From: Actinomycetota bacterium
GTDB lineage: Bacteria > Actinomycetota > Aquicultoria > Aquicultorales > Aquicultoraceae
Length of the DNA: 64,000 nt
NCBI GenBank assembly: GCA_018333515.1
Contig: JAGXSZ010000005.1
Span: 62,001 to 126,000, forward strand
Reading direction: 5' to 3'
Shown: in pieces, positions 13,487 through 21,915 of the stretch
Layout of the letters: each line of letters begins with the position of its first letter
Numbering within the stretch: the stretch's first letter is position 1
Program-made: the position numbers and the translations under genes
Notes under the pieces: generated by a model
Told to the model about the DNA's origin: nothing
Database searches by the model: none
Seen by the model: the letters and a program-made list of their open reading frames with translations, nothing else

Positions 13487-14626
13487 CGGTAAACACACTC
13501 TCAGCGCGGCGAGCAACCTATCGTTGTCCCGGGGGCGTTTGACCGCCACCCTGAAGTAGCGCTCGTCTAAACCGGTGTATGAGCCGCAATCGCGAATCGC
13601 TATCCCGCGCCGCAACATCTCTACCTGCAACTTAGCCGATGTCATCGACCGCTCGCCGTCTTCGATTTCGACCAATATATAATTGGTCGACGGCTCATAA
13701 ACTCTCAACCCCGCGACACCCGAGATTTCCAGAGAGAGCCGACGCGCTTCCGCTGCCAGCGACGCGGCGCTCGACTCCGCGAAATCGCCCGCCCCAAGCG
13801 CGGCGATACCGGCTTCGAGGGCGATATTGTTGACGCTCCAGGGATGCTTTTCGGCGCGCACCTTCCGCGCCAAGGCGGTTGACCCTATCATATAGCCAAG
13901 CCTTAAACCCGCAATACCGTACATCTTCGTCAGCGACCTCAAGACCACCACATTCTCGCGCGCTATAGCGTCGTTGGCGAGCGTAGCCCGCTCCGGCGCC
14001 TCGACAAAATCGATAAACGCTTCATCGATTACCCAGAGACAACCCGGCCGCTCATCGATAAGGTCGAGTAAGTCACCGCGCCCAATTGCGTACCCGCAAG
14101 GGTTGTTGGGGTTGCCGATAATCGCCATATCCGTCTCGCGCGACGCCTCTTCGAGCCGCTCCAGCGCGGTTGCGGCATCGAGTGCTTTCTCGTAGGCTAT
14201 CTCGGCTCCCGTTTTCTTTAGCGCGATTTTCTTTAGCGCGATCTCGTATTCGGTAAAACTCGGCACCAGCAACAGAGTCCGCCGCGCATCCCACGCCCGC
14301 GGAATTATATATATCAGCTCGATGCTCCCGTTGCTTGCGACTATATTTTCCGGGTCGACCCGCAAGGCATCGGCCGCCGCCGCAACGAAGCTCTCCGCCT
14401 GCTGCTCGGGATACTCGCTAATGCTCTCGACCGCGCGCCTAACAGCGGCCATTACATTCTCGGGCGGCCCGTATGGGTTGATGTTGGAGCTAAAATCGAC
14501 CAATTCGCCACCGTCGATTCCCAGCCGCTCCGCCAGCCGTTTTATGTTGCCCCCGTGCTCACTTAGTCTATCCGTTTCGTCACTCCCCGTTATCCCGTCC
14601 CAATATCCAATTATCGCGGCTGTCAA
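13484..14626 (-). CDS. cobD: L-threonine-O-3-phosphate decarboxylase-like PLP enzyme
   Basis: This PLP-dependent fold-type I enzyme resembles histidinol-phosphate aminotransferase and CobD. In a cobalamin operon next to an L-threonine kinase, it most likely makes the aminopropanol phosphate linker. Visible motifs: HGGNIKRLAERLG and VDFSSNINPYGPP at the N-terminus, IGNPNNPCGY, VIDEAFIDF, and the PLP lysine in RSLTKMYGIAGLRLGYM. The start is a TTG without a strong Shine-Dalgarno sequence. The family start could be a few codons later. It lies 20 bases past pduX. Confidence 0.88.
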   Translation of the reverse strand: MTAAIIGYWDGITGSDETDRLSEHGGNIKRLAERLGIDGGELVDFSSNINPYGPPENVMAAVRRAVESISEYPEQQAESFVAAAADALRVDPENIVASNGSIELIYIIPRAWDARRTLLLVPSFTEYEIALKKIALKKTGAEIAYEKALDAATALERLEEASRETDMAIIGNPNNPCGYAIGRGDLLDLIDERPGCLWVIDEAFIDFVEAPERATLANDAIARENVVVLRSLTKMYGIAGLRLGYMIGSTALARKVRAEKHPWSVNNIALEAGIAALGAGDFAESSAASLAAEARRLSLEISGVAGLRVYEPSTNYILVEIEDGERSMTSAKLQVEMLRRGIAIRDCGSYTGLDERYFRVAVKRPRDNDRLLAALRVCLP

Positions 14627-14646
14627 AAGCCGCGCCCCCGACTCTC

Positions 14647-15528
14647 CTACGCGGTCACAATAAAGGCCCGGTCATCGGCATAGCGTACGCCGCCATCGAC
14701 GAGCCTTACCAGATAAGCGTTGCATGCGCGCGGTATCAAATGCGAGACCCGCTCGAACAACCGCTGCCCGTAGCCCGCCTCCGCGAGCATCCCCATCACG
14801 CTCCCGCTGTGCGCCACATTGACGCCGACGCCGCCCTTTCGCCTGCAAACATCTATTACGTCGGGCAAGACCGGCTTCATCAACAGCTTCTGATTGAGAA
14901 GCGCGCTCATCGAGGCCGCCTCCCCCAAAAGCCGTATATCCCAGGATTTGATGGCGGTGACCGCCATATCCAATGCTTCGCCTATTAGGTGCTCGTCGAC
15001 CGAATGCGACGAGAGTTTGTTCTTATTAAAAACGACCGTATCCACCTCTTCGGGCGGCTCGAGAACGAGTATGTCGAGCGGCGGCGCGGCCCCTATCGGC
15101 TCGAACCTTAAGCCCTTCCGGTGGTCGTAGATGACGATGCCGTCGAAGAAGATGCCGTCGGTGGGCTCGATTGAGAGCGCTATCTTAGCAAGCTCCTCGG
15201 TGGAGGCGGCTTGCCCGAGGGCGAGACGCGTTGCCGTTACGGCGGCCGCGATATCGGCGGTGCTCGACGCCATGCCCTTGCCGTGCGGGATGTCACTAAC
15301 GATATCGATGCTCACCCCGGCCGGGATGCCGCTCCGCTCAATCGTCAGACGGACCGCCTCGGCTGTTTTATCGAGTCCGTCCGCGACGATAACCCGGCCA
15401 TTGCGCTCTACCGTCGCCGTCGCCGTCGAAAACCTATCTATCGGGCATGTGACGTGAAAATCGACGCCGCCAATCGTCCCCTGGACCAGCTCGCCGCAGC
15501 TCCCCGGCACCATCACTCTTATAGCCAT
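14647..15528 (-). CDS. pduX: PduX-type L-threonine kinase (GHMP kinase)
   Basis: This 293-residue GHMP-family kinase has the ATP motif DIPHGKGMASSTADIAAA near residue 85 and VPGSCGELVQGTIGG at the N-terminus, typical of PduX. PduX phosphorylates L-threonine to supply CobD. Its stop lies 20 bases before cobD, and its ATG directly abuts the cobO stop codon. This context supports the PduX call over other GHMP kinases. Confidence 0.88.
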   Translation of the reverse strand: MAIRVMVPGSCGELVQGTIGGVDFHVTCPIDRFSTATATVERNGRVIVADGLDKTAEAVRLTIERSGIPAGVSIDIVSDIPHGKGMASSTADIAAAVTATRLALGQAASTEELAKIALSIEPTDGIFFDGIVIYDHRKGLRFEPIGAAPPLDILVLEPPEEVDTVVFNKNKLSSHSVDEHLIGEALDMAVTAIKSWDIRLLGEAASMSALLNQKLLMKPVLPDVIDVCRRKGGVGVNVAHSGSVMGMLAEAGYGQRLFERVSHLIPRACNAYLVRLVDGGVRYADDRAFIVTA

Positions 15529-16065
15529 TTAATATTCTATCCCCCAGCGAGCTGGAATCCCCTCATCAAAGGGGTGCTTTAACATCTTAAACTCGGTAAC
15601 GTAATCGGCGATATCCATTAAGTCGCGGGGGGCGTTGCGCCCGGTCATCACCAGCTCTGTCTTGCCCTTGCAGAGCCGCGCCAGCTCGAGCACCTCGCCT
15701 AAATCGGCAAGGCCCGTCGAGAGCGCGACATTTATCTCGTCTAGAATGAGCAGCTCGCAGGAGCCGCCCTCAACCAAGTCCCGTGCTTTTTGCAGGCCCG
15801 CCGAGATATCCGCCTTTATCGTCTCGACCGGTGGATGGTCCTTTTTGAGCAAGTTCCCTCCGAAGCGCGATACCGAGACCGAATCGAAGCCCTTAATCGT
15901 CGTTATCTCACCCGACTCTTCGCTCTCGCCCTTCATAAATTGGATGATACAGACGCGAAAACCGCTCCCGACGGCGCGCACCGCAAGCCCGACGGAGGCC
16001 GTCGTCTTTCCTTTGCCGTCACCAGTATATATATGGATTAAACCGAGTTCTTTCTTCTGGTCCAT
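15529..16065 (-). CDS. cobO: Corrinoid adenosyltransferase (CobO/BtuR type)
   Basis: This ATP:cob(I)alamin adenosyltransferase attaches the upper ligand. The 178 residues contain the P-loop HIYTGDGKGKTTASVGLA, VCIIQFMKG, and LLILDEINVALSTGL, and end with PFDEGIPARWGIEY. Homologues end similarly. No truncation. It sits between pduX and cbiB in the operon. Confidence 0.95.
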   Translation of the reverse strand: MDQKKELGLIHIYTGDGKGKTTASVGLAVRAVGSGFRVCIIQFMKGESEESGEITTIKGFDSVSVSRFGGNLLKKDHPPVETIKADISAGLQKARDLVEGGSCELLILDEINVALSTGLADLGEVLELARLCKGKTELVMTGRNAPRDLMDIADYVTEFKMLKHPFDEGIPARWGIEY

Positions 16066-16126
16066 CGATGTCTTTCCTAGTAGTTCACTGATAAAGATTT
16101 ATACGCAATCTGCTTGCTTCAACAAT

Positions 16127-17113
16127 TTAACCGCCAAACAATTTAACCAACTGCCCGAAGTCCGCGCCGATTAAGAAATATACCGCGCGCCCGATAAGCA
16201 CGGTAATCGCCGATGCGACAAAGACGAGCCAGGCGACCTCGTTGATGTTCTTCTGGGTGAGCGCTCCTTTGGCGTCGCCCAAGAAACCGCTCGTTCTAGC
16301 TACACCGTCATAGCGGTTCGTCCCACCGAGGCGCACGCCCATTGCTCCGGCTACCGCCGCCTCGGGGTAGCCGCTGTTGACGCTGGCGTGTTTGCGCCCG
16401 TCGCGTACCGCGACCGTCAGGGCTTTTAGAGCATCCCGGCGTATCAACAGTGCGGAAATCGACAATATCAAGACCGAAACGCGAGCCGGGATGTAGTTGA
16501 CGATATCGTCGAGGCGCGCGGCGGCCCATCCGAAATCCTCATACCGCTCGTTTTTGTACCCGAGCATCGAATCGAGCGTGTTGACCGCTTTATACGCCAT
16601 CGCCAGCGGCGCTCCGCCTATCATGGCGAAGATTAGCGGCGCTATGACGCCGTCGACCGCGTTTTCGGAGACCGACTCTATCGTCGCGCGTACCACGTCC
16701 TTGCGCTTCATAGTCTTAGTGTCGCGCCCGACTATCTCGGCGACCTTCAACTTCGCCTCGCTCAAATCGTCGCTATCTAGCGCGCGTGCCACGTCCTTCG
16801 CGCTATCGAGAAGGCCGCGCGTCGCAATGGTCGTCGATATCAGCCAAATCGAGACGATAAACCCTAATGTAAAGTGGACCTGGTATGCAAAGTATATGAT
16901 TGCCCAGGTTGTGCCCGCGCTTAACGCTACGACCACGGCGACGACCAGCGCGCCCGCAACCCGCTTCGCCGCCGCGCTCAACTCGCGGGCCAACACCCGG
17001 CCTTCGAGATAAGCGATAAAGCGGCCTATCAGGACGACCGGATGCGGTATCATCCTCGGGTCACCGATGGCAAGGTCGACCACGTAAGCAATGGCCACTT
17101 GAACCCACAACAC
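16127..17113 (-). CDS. cbiB: Adenosylcobinamide-phosphate synthase, membrane protein
   Basis: CbiB condenses adenosylcobyrate with aminopropanol (phosphate). The 328-residue protein has several hydrophobic segments and the family motifs LAIGDPRMIPHPVVLIG, ATIESVSENAVDGVIAPL, YKAVNTLDSMLGYKNERYEDFGWAAARLDDIVNYIPAR and GYPEAAVAGAMGVRLGG (each only partly quoted). The start is GTG at 17113 with GGAG six bases upstream, inside the end of cbiP. Confidence 0.94.
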   Translation of the reverse strand: MLWVQVAIAYVVDLAIGDPRMIPHPVVLIGRFIAYLEGRVLARELSAAAKRVAGALVVAVVVALSAGTTWAIIYFAYQVHFTLGFIVSIWLISTTIATRGLLDSAKDVARALDSDDLSEAKLKVAEIVGRDTKTMKRKDVVRATIESVSENAVDGVIAPLIFAMIGGAPLAMAYKAVNTLDSMLGYKNERYEDFGWAAARLDDIVNYIPARVSVLILSISALLIRRDALKALTVAVRDGRKHASVNSGYPEAAVAGAMGVRLGGTNRYDGVARTSGFLGDAKGALTQKNINEVAWLVFVASAITVLIGRAVYFLIGADFGQLVKLFGG

Positions 17114-17114
17114 A

Positions 17115-18638
17115 TTAAACTCCTATCAAACTAAAGATATAATCCATATCGAGGCTCGACTCGACGACGCCGGCCAGCCTATCGAGTTCTTTATCCCGAT
17201 AGACCCGGTAATCGACACCCAGGCTGTCTTTCACCAGCCCTTTGCGCTCTTTCAAATAGTCGAGAACCGACTTCCTGAAAAGGCCGTTGTCGAAGAGGCC
17301 GTGTATGTATGTGCCGAGCACCAGCCCGTCGTCCGAGACGCAACCGTCGCTGATATCTTCAGCTCCGGCGCCCCTTTTGACTATCCTGAAGGCGTCGTCG
17401 GCTCCGTTGAGCCGGTGCGTGACGCCCATATGTATCTCATAACCTGTTATTTTACCACCAGTCGCGCCGTTAAGCATCTTGCCGCCGCCCCTAACCTCGG
17501 CTTCGACCTGCACGGTGACCTTCTCGCGCGACATCCGGGTGCCGCAACTCAAGAGCCCGATACCCTCGATAGCCTTGCGGTCGCTCTCGATTCCGAACTC
17601 GTCCTCGATAAACTCGCCGAGCATCTGGTAGCCGCCGCAAATGCCGATGACCGGCGTCCCGGCGAGCCTGCTCTCCCGTATGCGGGCGGCCATGCCGGTC
17701 TCGTGGAGCGCCGCCATGTCCTCGACGGTATTCTTCGACCCCGGTATGATGATGAGGTCGGTCTCGCCAATCGGCTCCCCCGGAAAGACATAGCGCAGGT
17801 TGACGCCCGGCTCGTGCCCGAAGGTGTCGAGGTCGGTAAAGTTCGCGATGCGCGGCAGTCGAATGACCGCGATATCGACGGCGGCCCCGTTTGCGGTTAC
17901 GCGGTTGGCCCGATCGAGCGCGAGCGAATCCTCGCTGTCTATCTTGAGGTCGAGCACATACGGGACGGTACCGAGCACCCTGACTCCCGTTCTTTCTTCT
18001 ATGAAATCGATTCCCGGCGTCAGCAGGCTCACATCGCCGCGGAACTTGTTGATTATCAAGCCCTTCACCAAGTCGCGCTCGTCTTCGTCGAGCAGCTCGA
18101 GGGTGCCGACGAGTGAGGCGAAGACCCCGCCCCGGTCGATATCTCCAACGAGCATCACCGGAGCGCCCGCCATCTTGGCGATTCTCATGTTCGAGATATC
18201 CTCTTTTTTCAGGTTTATCTCGGCCGGGCTGCCCGCGCCCTCGATTACCACGACATCGTTGTGCGCGCGCAATATCCCCAACGATTCCTCGACCAACCCC
18301 AGGAGGCCCGCCTTTTCTTCGTGATATTCACGCGCCGAAAGGTTTTTATAGACCTTGCCGCGCACGATTACTTGAGCGCGCCGGTTGTCCGTCGGTTTTA
18401 AGAGGATTGGATTCATGTGGACGGACGGCTCGATTCGCGCCGCCATCGCCTGCAACGCCTGCGCCCGCCCTATTTCACAGCCGTCCACAGTGGGATACGA
18501 GTTTAGCGCCATGTTCTGGCTCTTAAACGGCGCCGTTTTGACGCCTTTATTAACGAGTATGCGACAGAGCGCCGCCGCCAACAGACTTTTTCCCGCGTCA
18601 GAGGAGGTCCCCTGAAACATTATGGTCTTTGCGTTCAT
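17115..18638 (-). CDS. cbiP: Cobyric acid synthase (glutamine-hydrolysing)
   Basis: CbiP amidates the b, d, e and g side chains. The 507-residue protein (ATG at 18638) carries KTIMFQGTSSDAGKSLLAA, FKSQNMALNSY, GSPAEINLK, DIDRGGVFASLVGTL, and the amidotransferase motif VIGICGGYQMLGE. A much longer frame extends upstream over cobU and encodes Arg/Gly-rich nonsense, so it is rejected. The ATG overlaps the cobU stop codon as ATGA, an expected translational coupling. Confidence 0.96.
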   Translation of the reverse strand: MNAKTIMFQGTSSDAGKSLLAAALCRILVNKGVKTAPFKSQNMALNSYPTVDGCEIGRAQALQAMAARIEPSVHMNPILLKPTDNRRAQVIVRGKVYKNLSAREYHEEKAGLLGLVEESLGILRAHNDVVVIEGAGSPAEINLKKEDISNMRIAKMAGAPVMLVGDIDRGGVFASLVGTLELLDEDERDLVKGLIINKFRGDVSLLTPGIDFIEERTGVRVLGTVPYVLDLKIDSEDSLALDRANRVTANGAAVDIAVIRLPRIANFTDLDTFGHEPGVNLRYVFPGEPIGETDLIIIPGSKNTVEDMAALHETGMAARIRESRLAGTPVIGICGGYQMLGEFIEDEFGIESDRKAIEGIGLLSCGTRMSREKVTVQVEAEVRGGGKMLNGATGGKITGYEIHMGVTHRLNGADDAFRIVKRGAGAEDISDGCVSDDGLVLGTYIHGLFDNGLFRKSVLDYLKERKGLVKDSLGVDYRVYRDKELDRLAGVVESSLDMDYIFSLIGV

Positions 18639-19201
18639 GCTAGACCCGTGTATTCGGCGTCCGCTATCCCGAGCGCCTTGATGTCGACCGGGACGCCGGC
18701 TATCGTCAAAATCACCTTGTCCGAGAGCGCGGCGATGCGCTGGTTGATAATCCCCAGCAAGTCGCGATACCTGCGCCCCACCGGATACTCCGGCACCACG
18801 CCCATACCCACCTCGTTCGAGACGATAAGGACCGTCTTTCCCGAGACGCTTGCGGCCTTTATGACATCGACAATCTCCTCGACAATCTCCAGGTCGTTGG
18901 CTATCTTGTGCATCCGTCGCCCGACATACACCGTCACGCAATCGATGATTACCGCGTCGGCACCGTCGGCCGCCTTCTCAAAGGTCTCGGATAGCCCCCC
19001 GTCGACCTCGTAGGTGGCCCAGTTGCTCGGCCTCACGCTCCGGTGTTGTTCGATGCGCTCGATCATCTCGTCGTCTATCCCCTCGGCGGTGGCGATATAC
19101 GCCACCTTGTCAAATCCCGACGCGATATTCTCGGCTAGCGCGCTCTTGCCGCTGCGCGCCCCGCCCAAAAACAAGATTACCGACCCGTTGTCTTTTTCCA
19201 T
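18635..19201 (-). CDS. cobU: Adenosylcobinamide kinase / phosphate guanylyltransferase
   Basis: CobU phosphorylates adenosylcobinamide and transfers GMP to it. From ATG 19201 it is 188 residues. It has P-loop ILFLGGARSGKSALAEN, AYIATAEGIDDEMIERI, QHRSVRPSNW, IIDCVTVYVGR and SNEVGMGVVPEYPVGRRYRD. A longer in-frame reading translates a riboswitch-like sequence and is not used. This start has GGGGAG only two bases upstream, so exact initiation is uncertain. It is the first gene of the cobalamin operon. Confidence 0.93.
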   Translation of the reverse strand: MEKDNGSVILFLGGARSGKSALAENIASGFDKVAYIATAEGIDDEMIERIEQHRSVRPSNWATYEVDGGLSETFEKAADGADAVIIDCVTVYVGRRMHKIANDLEIVEEIVDVIKAASVSGKTVLIVSNEVGMGVVPEYPVGRRYRDLLGIINQRIAALSDKVILTIAGVPVDIKALGIADAEYTGLA

Positions 19202-19206
19202 AACTC

Positions 19207-19259
19207 CCCGCGCCGGATTCTCACCGGCTTCCCTATTCTCCGCCCAAAGCGGCGCCTGG
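19207..19259 (-). promoter_or_regulatory. Partial cobalamin-riboswitch-like element
   Basis: On the minus strand, just before cobU, stretches AGGCGCCGCTTTGGGCGG and AATAGGGAAGCCGGTGAGAA followed by TCCGGCGCGG match the 5' half of the B12 riboswitch consensus (AATAGGGAA, GGTG-AA, TCCGG-GCGG). The expected following CCCGCCACTGT and the rest of the aptamer are absent because cobU begins there. It may be a truncated relic or a shortened variant. Confidence 0.6.
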
Positions 19260-19413
19260 ATATCCATATGCTCTTCGATTATATGCATAAATACCTGACC
19301 ATACAACCAATAGCGCGGCTCACTGCCGGTAAGTCTCTTGGCGCACCCGCCTCCGTATTCGCGGACAATAGCGGCGAGTCCCATGCATTTATCATGCGTA
19401 CGCGCGGTTTCTT

Positions 19414-19422
19414 TGCTATAAT
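19414..19422 (+). promoter_or_regulatory. Extended -10 promoter of rluB
   Basis: TGCTATAAT at 19414-19422 is a perfect extended -10 box on the plus strand, 38 bases before the rluB ATG. No convincing -35 hexamer is seen, as is common for extended -10 promoters. Confidence 0.6.
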
Positions 19423-19459
19423 CATAAGCGACTCGCAAACTATAGAAGCGGTGGGACAG

Positions 19460-20185
19460 ATGGAAGAGCGCTTACAAAAATTCATGGCACGCGCCGGAGC
19501 GGGGTCGCGCAGGCAGTGCGAAAAATATATCACCGACGGCAGGGTAAAGGTCAACGGCGAGGTCGTCGCCGAACTGGGTACGAAGGTCAATCCTACCACC
19601 GACCGGGTAGAACTCGACGACAAACTGCTCCGCCTTAAAGAAGCCCATATCTACCTGGCGCTCAACAAGCCCCCCGGCTTCTTGACGAGCGTTACCGATA
19701 ATTTCGGACGCCCCACGGTCATCGACCTTCTCGGCGGCATCAGCGACCGGGTTTTCCCCGTGGGCCGACTTGATTTAGACACCGAGGGTCTCCTGCTCCT
19801 GACCAACGACGGGGAGCTTGCCTTCCGGCTCACCCACCCCCGCTATAAAGTAAAGAAGCGCTATATCACCGAGGTCGAAGGCCATCCCGCCGACAGCGAC
19901 CTCGCGATGCTCCGCCAAGGCATCATGCTGGAGGACGGCATAACGGCCCCCGCCGAAGTCACCATCCTCAACCGCACCAAGGCCACATCGATAGTCGAGA
20001 TAACCATCCACGAAGGCCGAAAACGCCAAATACGCCGCATGTTCCAAACCGTCGGCCACGACGTCGTCATGCTAAAACGCATAGCCATCGACAACATAAT
20101 CCTCGGCGACATCCCCATAGGTGACTGCCGCCACTTGACCGAGGCGGAGATAGACAAACTTTATCGGGAGGTTAGGTTGAAGTAG
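19460..20185 (+). CDS. rluB: 23S rRNA pseudouridine synthase RluB-type
   Basis: This RsuA/RluB-family pseudouridine synthase has 241 residues. An S4 RNA-binding domain at the N-terminus (ERLQKFMARAGAGSRRQCEKYI, in two parts) precedes the catalytic domain with GRLDLDTEGLLLLTNDG, which contains the active-site Asp, and HEGRKRQIRRMF. The ATG at 19460 has GGTGGG upstream. A longer upstream reading is rejected on family length. It is divergent from cobU. In other Actinobacteria rluB usually follows scpB on the same strand, so it has been separated and flipped here. Confidence 0.94.
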   Translation: MEERLQKFMARAGAGSRRQCEKYITDGRVKVNGEVVAELGTKVNPTTDRVELDDKLLRLKEAHIYLALNKPPGFLTSVTDNFGRPTVIDLLGGISDRVFPVGRLDLDTEGLLLLTNDGELAFRLTHPRYKVKKRYITEVEGHPADSDLAMLRQGIMLEDGITAPAEVTILNRTKATSIVEITIHEGRKRQIRRMFQTVGHDVVMLKRIAIDNIILGDIPIGDCRHLTEAEIDKLYREVRLK

Positions 20186-20532
20186 GGTTGTGTTTTTTGG
20201 GGGTGGTTGTTTTGATAGGACCGCCCCTTGACCGTACCTGGATGAGGGGCATGTTTTCCCAAAAGGGGAAGATACTCTTGAGGGACATCAAACACGGGTT
20301 CAGGTGGAGCAATAGTTTGCGCCCGCTCCACCTCTAAATTGTAGCGTCCACTAAAGCTCTTTCCAGTAACTTGACTCACAATTTCTCTAGCCAACGCTTC
20401 CGCTAGAAGCGATGGAACAGCATTTCCAATTTGACGCTGGATTTCAACACGAGGGCCATCGATGCGAAAGGAGCGGGGGAAGGTTTTCAAAAACCGTAAA
20501 ATCGACAAGCGTGTGGCCGCTGAAACGTTCAT
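20161..20532 (-). pseudogene. C-terminal remnant of a DNA (cytosine-5) methyltransferase
   Basis: This 123-residue frame contains LRFLKTFPRSFRIDG followed by QRQIGNAVPSLLAEALAREI. The latter is motif X and the C-terminal end of C5-cytosine DNA methyltransferases. The catalytic PC motif IV, ENV motif VI and all upstream motifs are absent, and no methyltransferase sequence continues upstream. It is therefore a leftover 3' fragment, probably of a restriction-modification methylase. Its end overlaps the rluB 3' end by 25 bases on the opposite strand. Confidence 0.8.
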
Positions 20533-20821
20533 CTCTTTCGGCTTTCATCTACGAATTGCTCTCCTTAGGTGCCCAACATTGTTTATGCTAATCCATATAA
20601 TATTGCAAATCCGTTGATTTTGCCATATAACATACCGGTGATAATATATCGCGCCCTGACATTACCGCAGATTAATCAAGCTGTGAATCGATTTGTATTC
20701 TTGACATAAGTTGACCTCCGGCGTACAGGGCGGACGCTTTAGTCTCGGAGCGTTAAGCCGGCCCCGTGAAAATCGCTATAGCTCTATCGCTTGAGTAGAT
20801 ATTTACCGTTATAATAGAAAC
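20533..20821. other. Gap upstream of the HEPN-MNT pair
   Basis: An AT-rich 289-base gap between the methyltransferase remnant and the HEPN gene. TATAAT at 20810-20815 ends six bases before the HEPN ATG, with no Shine-Dalgarno between, so the HEPN message could be leaderless. A TTGACA at 20701-20706 has only a poor -10 partner (TACAGG). Nothing else recognised. Confidence 0.5.
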
Positions 20822-21202
20822 ATGAGGCCGGAAACAGAACTTTGGTGGAAGCAAGCAAATGAAGACTTAGTAACGGCGCGGGTTAACCTGTACGCCCGGC
20901 GCTATTATGCGTGCGTGTTTTTCGCGCATCAAGCCGCTGAAAAAGCATTAAAAGCGCTTTTTATTGAAACGATGAGAGAACTGCCCACAAAAACGCATAA
21001 TCTGATTGCGCTAGGGACAGCCCTAGAATCACCGGAGGAAATTATGACAAGTGTTCGAGATTTAGGACCCGAATACATAACCAGCAGATATCCGGATGCC
21101 GCCTATGGAGCGCCCGCCGAACTTTATGACGAAAAACTGGCAAGCGTACATCTTGTCCAAGCTGAGGAGATAGTTGCATGGGTCAAGCAGAAGTTAAAGT
21201 AG
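20822..21202 (+). CDS. HEPN-domain toxin of a HEPN-MNT pair
   Basis: This 126-residue all-alpha protein has the HEPN pattern WWKQANEDLVTARVNL, YYACVFFAHQAAEKALKAL and a putative active-site R-x6-H (R52 to H59, RELPTKTH), followed by TSRYPDAAYG. HEPN proteins of this type are RNases paired with a minimal nucleotidyltransferase antitoxin that may modify or AMPylate them. No Shine-Dalgarno is visible, and the close -10 box suggests a leaderless message. It overlaps the MNT gene by 25 bases. Confidence 0.9.
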   Translation: MRPETELWWKQANEDLVTARVNLYARRYYACVFFAHQAAEKALKALFIETMRELPTKTHNLIALGTALESPEEIMTSVRDLGPEYITSRYPDAAYGAPAELYDEKLASVHLVQAEEIVAWVKQKLK

Positions 21203-21507
21203 ACAAAGAAGTGTTACGGTTTATACAGAATATTAAAAGTAATTTTAATATAGTTCGAGTTATCCTTTTTGGATCAAGAGCCGGGAATGCGGCTCTTAAA
21301 GATAGCGACTATGACTTTGTAGTCGTTTCGCCGGATTTTGAAGGAATCTTCTTTACCGCTCGCACTAAAATGCTTTATAACTACTGGCGCTTACCCCAAG
21401 CATTAGAAGCCCTGTGTTATACACCTGCCGAATTTAATGAGAAGGCCGGCCAAATTACTATTGTTCGCGAGGCCGTACGTGAGGGCATCGACTTAACGGC
21501 CGCTTGA
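21178..21507 (+). CDS. Minimal nucleotidyltransferase (MNT) antitoxin
   Basis: This 109-residue protein has the nucleotidyltransferase motif G32-S33-x10-D44-x-D46 (LFGSRAGNAALKDSDYDF). It is short, as MNT antitoxins are. GAGGAG lies eight bases before the ATG. It follows the HEPN gene with a 25-base overlap, which marks the pair as a HEPN-MNT module. Known partners neutralise the HEPN RNase by covalent nucleotide transfer. Whether this pair does so is inferred. Confidence 0.9.
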   Translation: MGQAEVKVDKEVLRFIQNIKSNFNIVRVILFGSRAGNAALKDSDYDFVVVSPDFEGIFFTARTKMLYNYWRLPQALEALCYTPAEFNEKAGQITIVREAVREGIDLTAA

Positions 21508-21561
21508 AATCATCTCTCTCATGGTCTAGCCGTTCCCTAAATGATTTCCGCTGATTTCGCT

Positions 21562-21882
21562 CTATGGATGAGACAATTTCAACCCGACAATCCCGACGAC
21601 GATGAATGTTACTGAGACAATCCGAAAGATGGTCGCGGGGTCTTTGAAGAGCAGTATCCCTATGACAAACGCCCCGACGGCTCCGATCCCCGTCCACACC
21701 GCATAGGCTGTCCCCATCGGTATTTGCTTTTGGGCCAGCCAGAGGAATAAGCCGCTAACGCCCATAGAGACAACAGCGAAGAGTATCCACGAGACCTTGT
21801 TGTTTGTCGTTTGCGAGAGTTTTAGCCCCAGGGGCCAGCCAATCTCAAAGAGACCGGCGATTATCAGATTAATCCAAGCCAT
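21562..21882 (-). CDS. gdx: SMR-family guanidinium exporter (Gdx/SugE)
   Basis: A four-helix small multidrug resistance protein of 106 residues. The Gdx/SugE subgroup is marked by MAWINLIIAGLFEIGWPLGL with E13 and W16, MGTAYAVWTGIGAVGA, and VGLKLS at the end. These proteins export guanidinium in exchange for protons. AAGGAG is five bases before the ATG at 21882. It lies 33 bases downstream of mazF on the same strand, probably co-transcribed. There is no room for a guanidine riboswitch directly upstream. Confidence 0.9.
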   Translation of the reverse strand: MAWINLIIAGLFEIGWPLGLKLSQTTNNKVSWILFAVVSMGVSGLFLWLAQKQIPMGTAYAVWTGIGAVGAFVIGILLFKDPATIFRIVSVTFIVVGIVGLKLSHP

Positions 21883-21915
21883 TGTCACTCCTTAGCCATG
21901 CGCCGACGTGATTTA

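Noticed and set aside
17115-18941. A 608-codon frame for cbiP extended upstream
   Set aside because: The first 101 codons read Arg/Gly-rich nonsense across cobU. The family start MNAKTIMFQGTSSDAGKS at 18638 overlaps the cobU stop as ATGA.
18635-19438. A 267-codon cobU
   Set aside because: The extra residues (including AENREAGENPARG) are a translation of the riboswitch-like sequence; the family begins at VILFLGGARSGKS.
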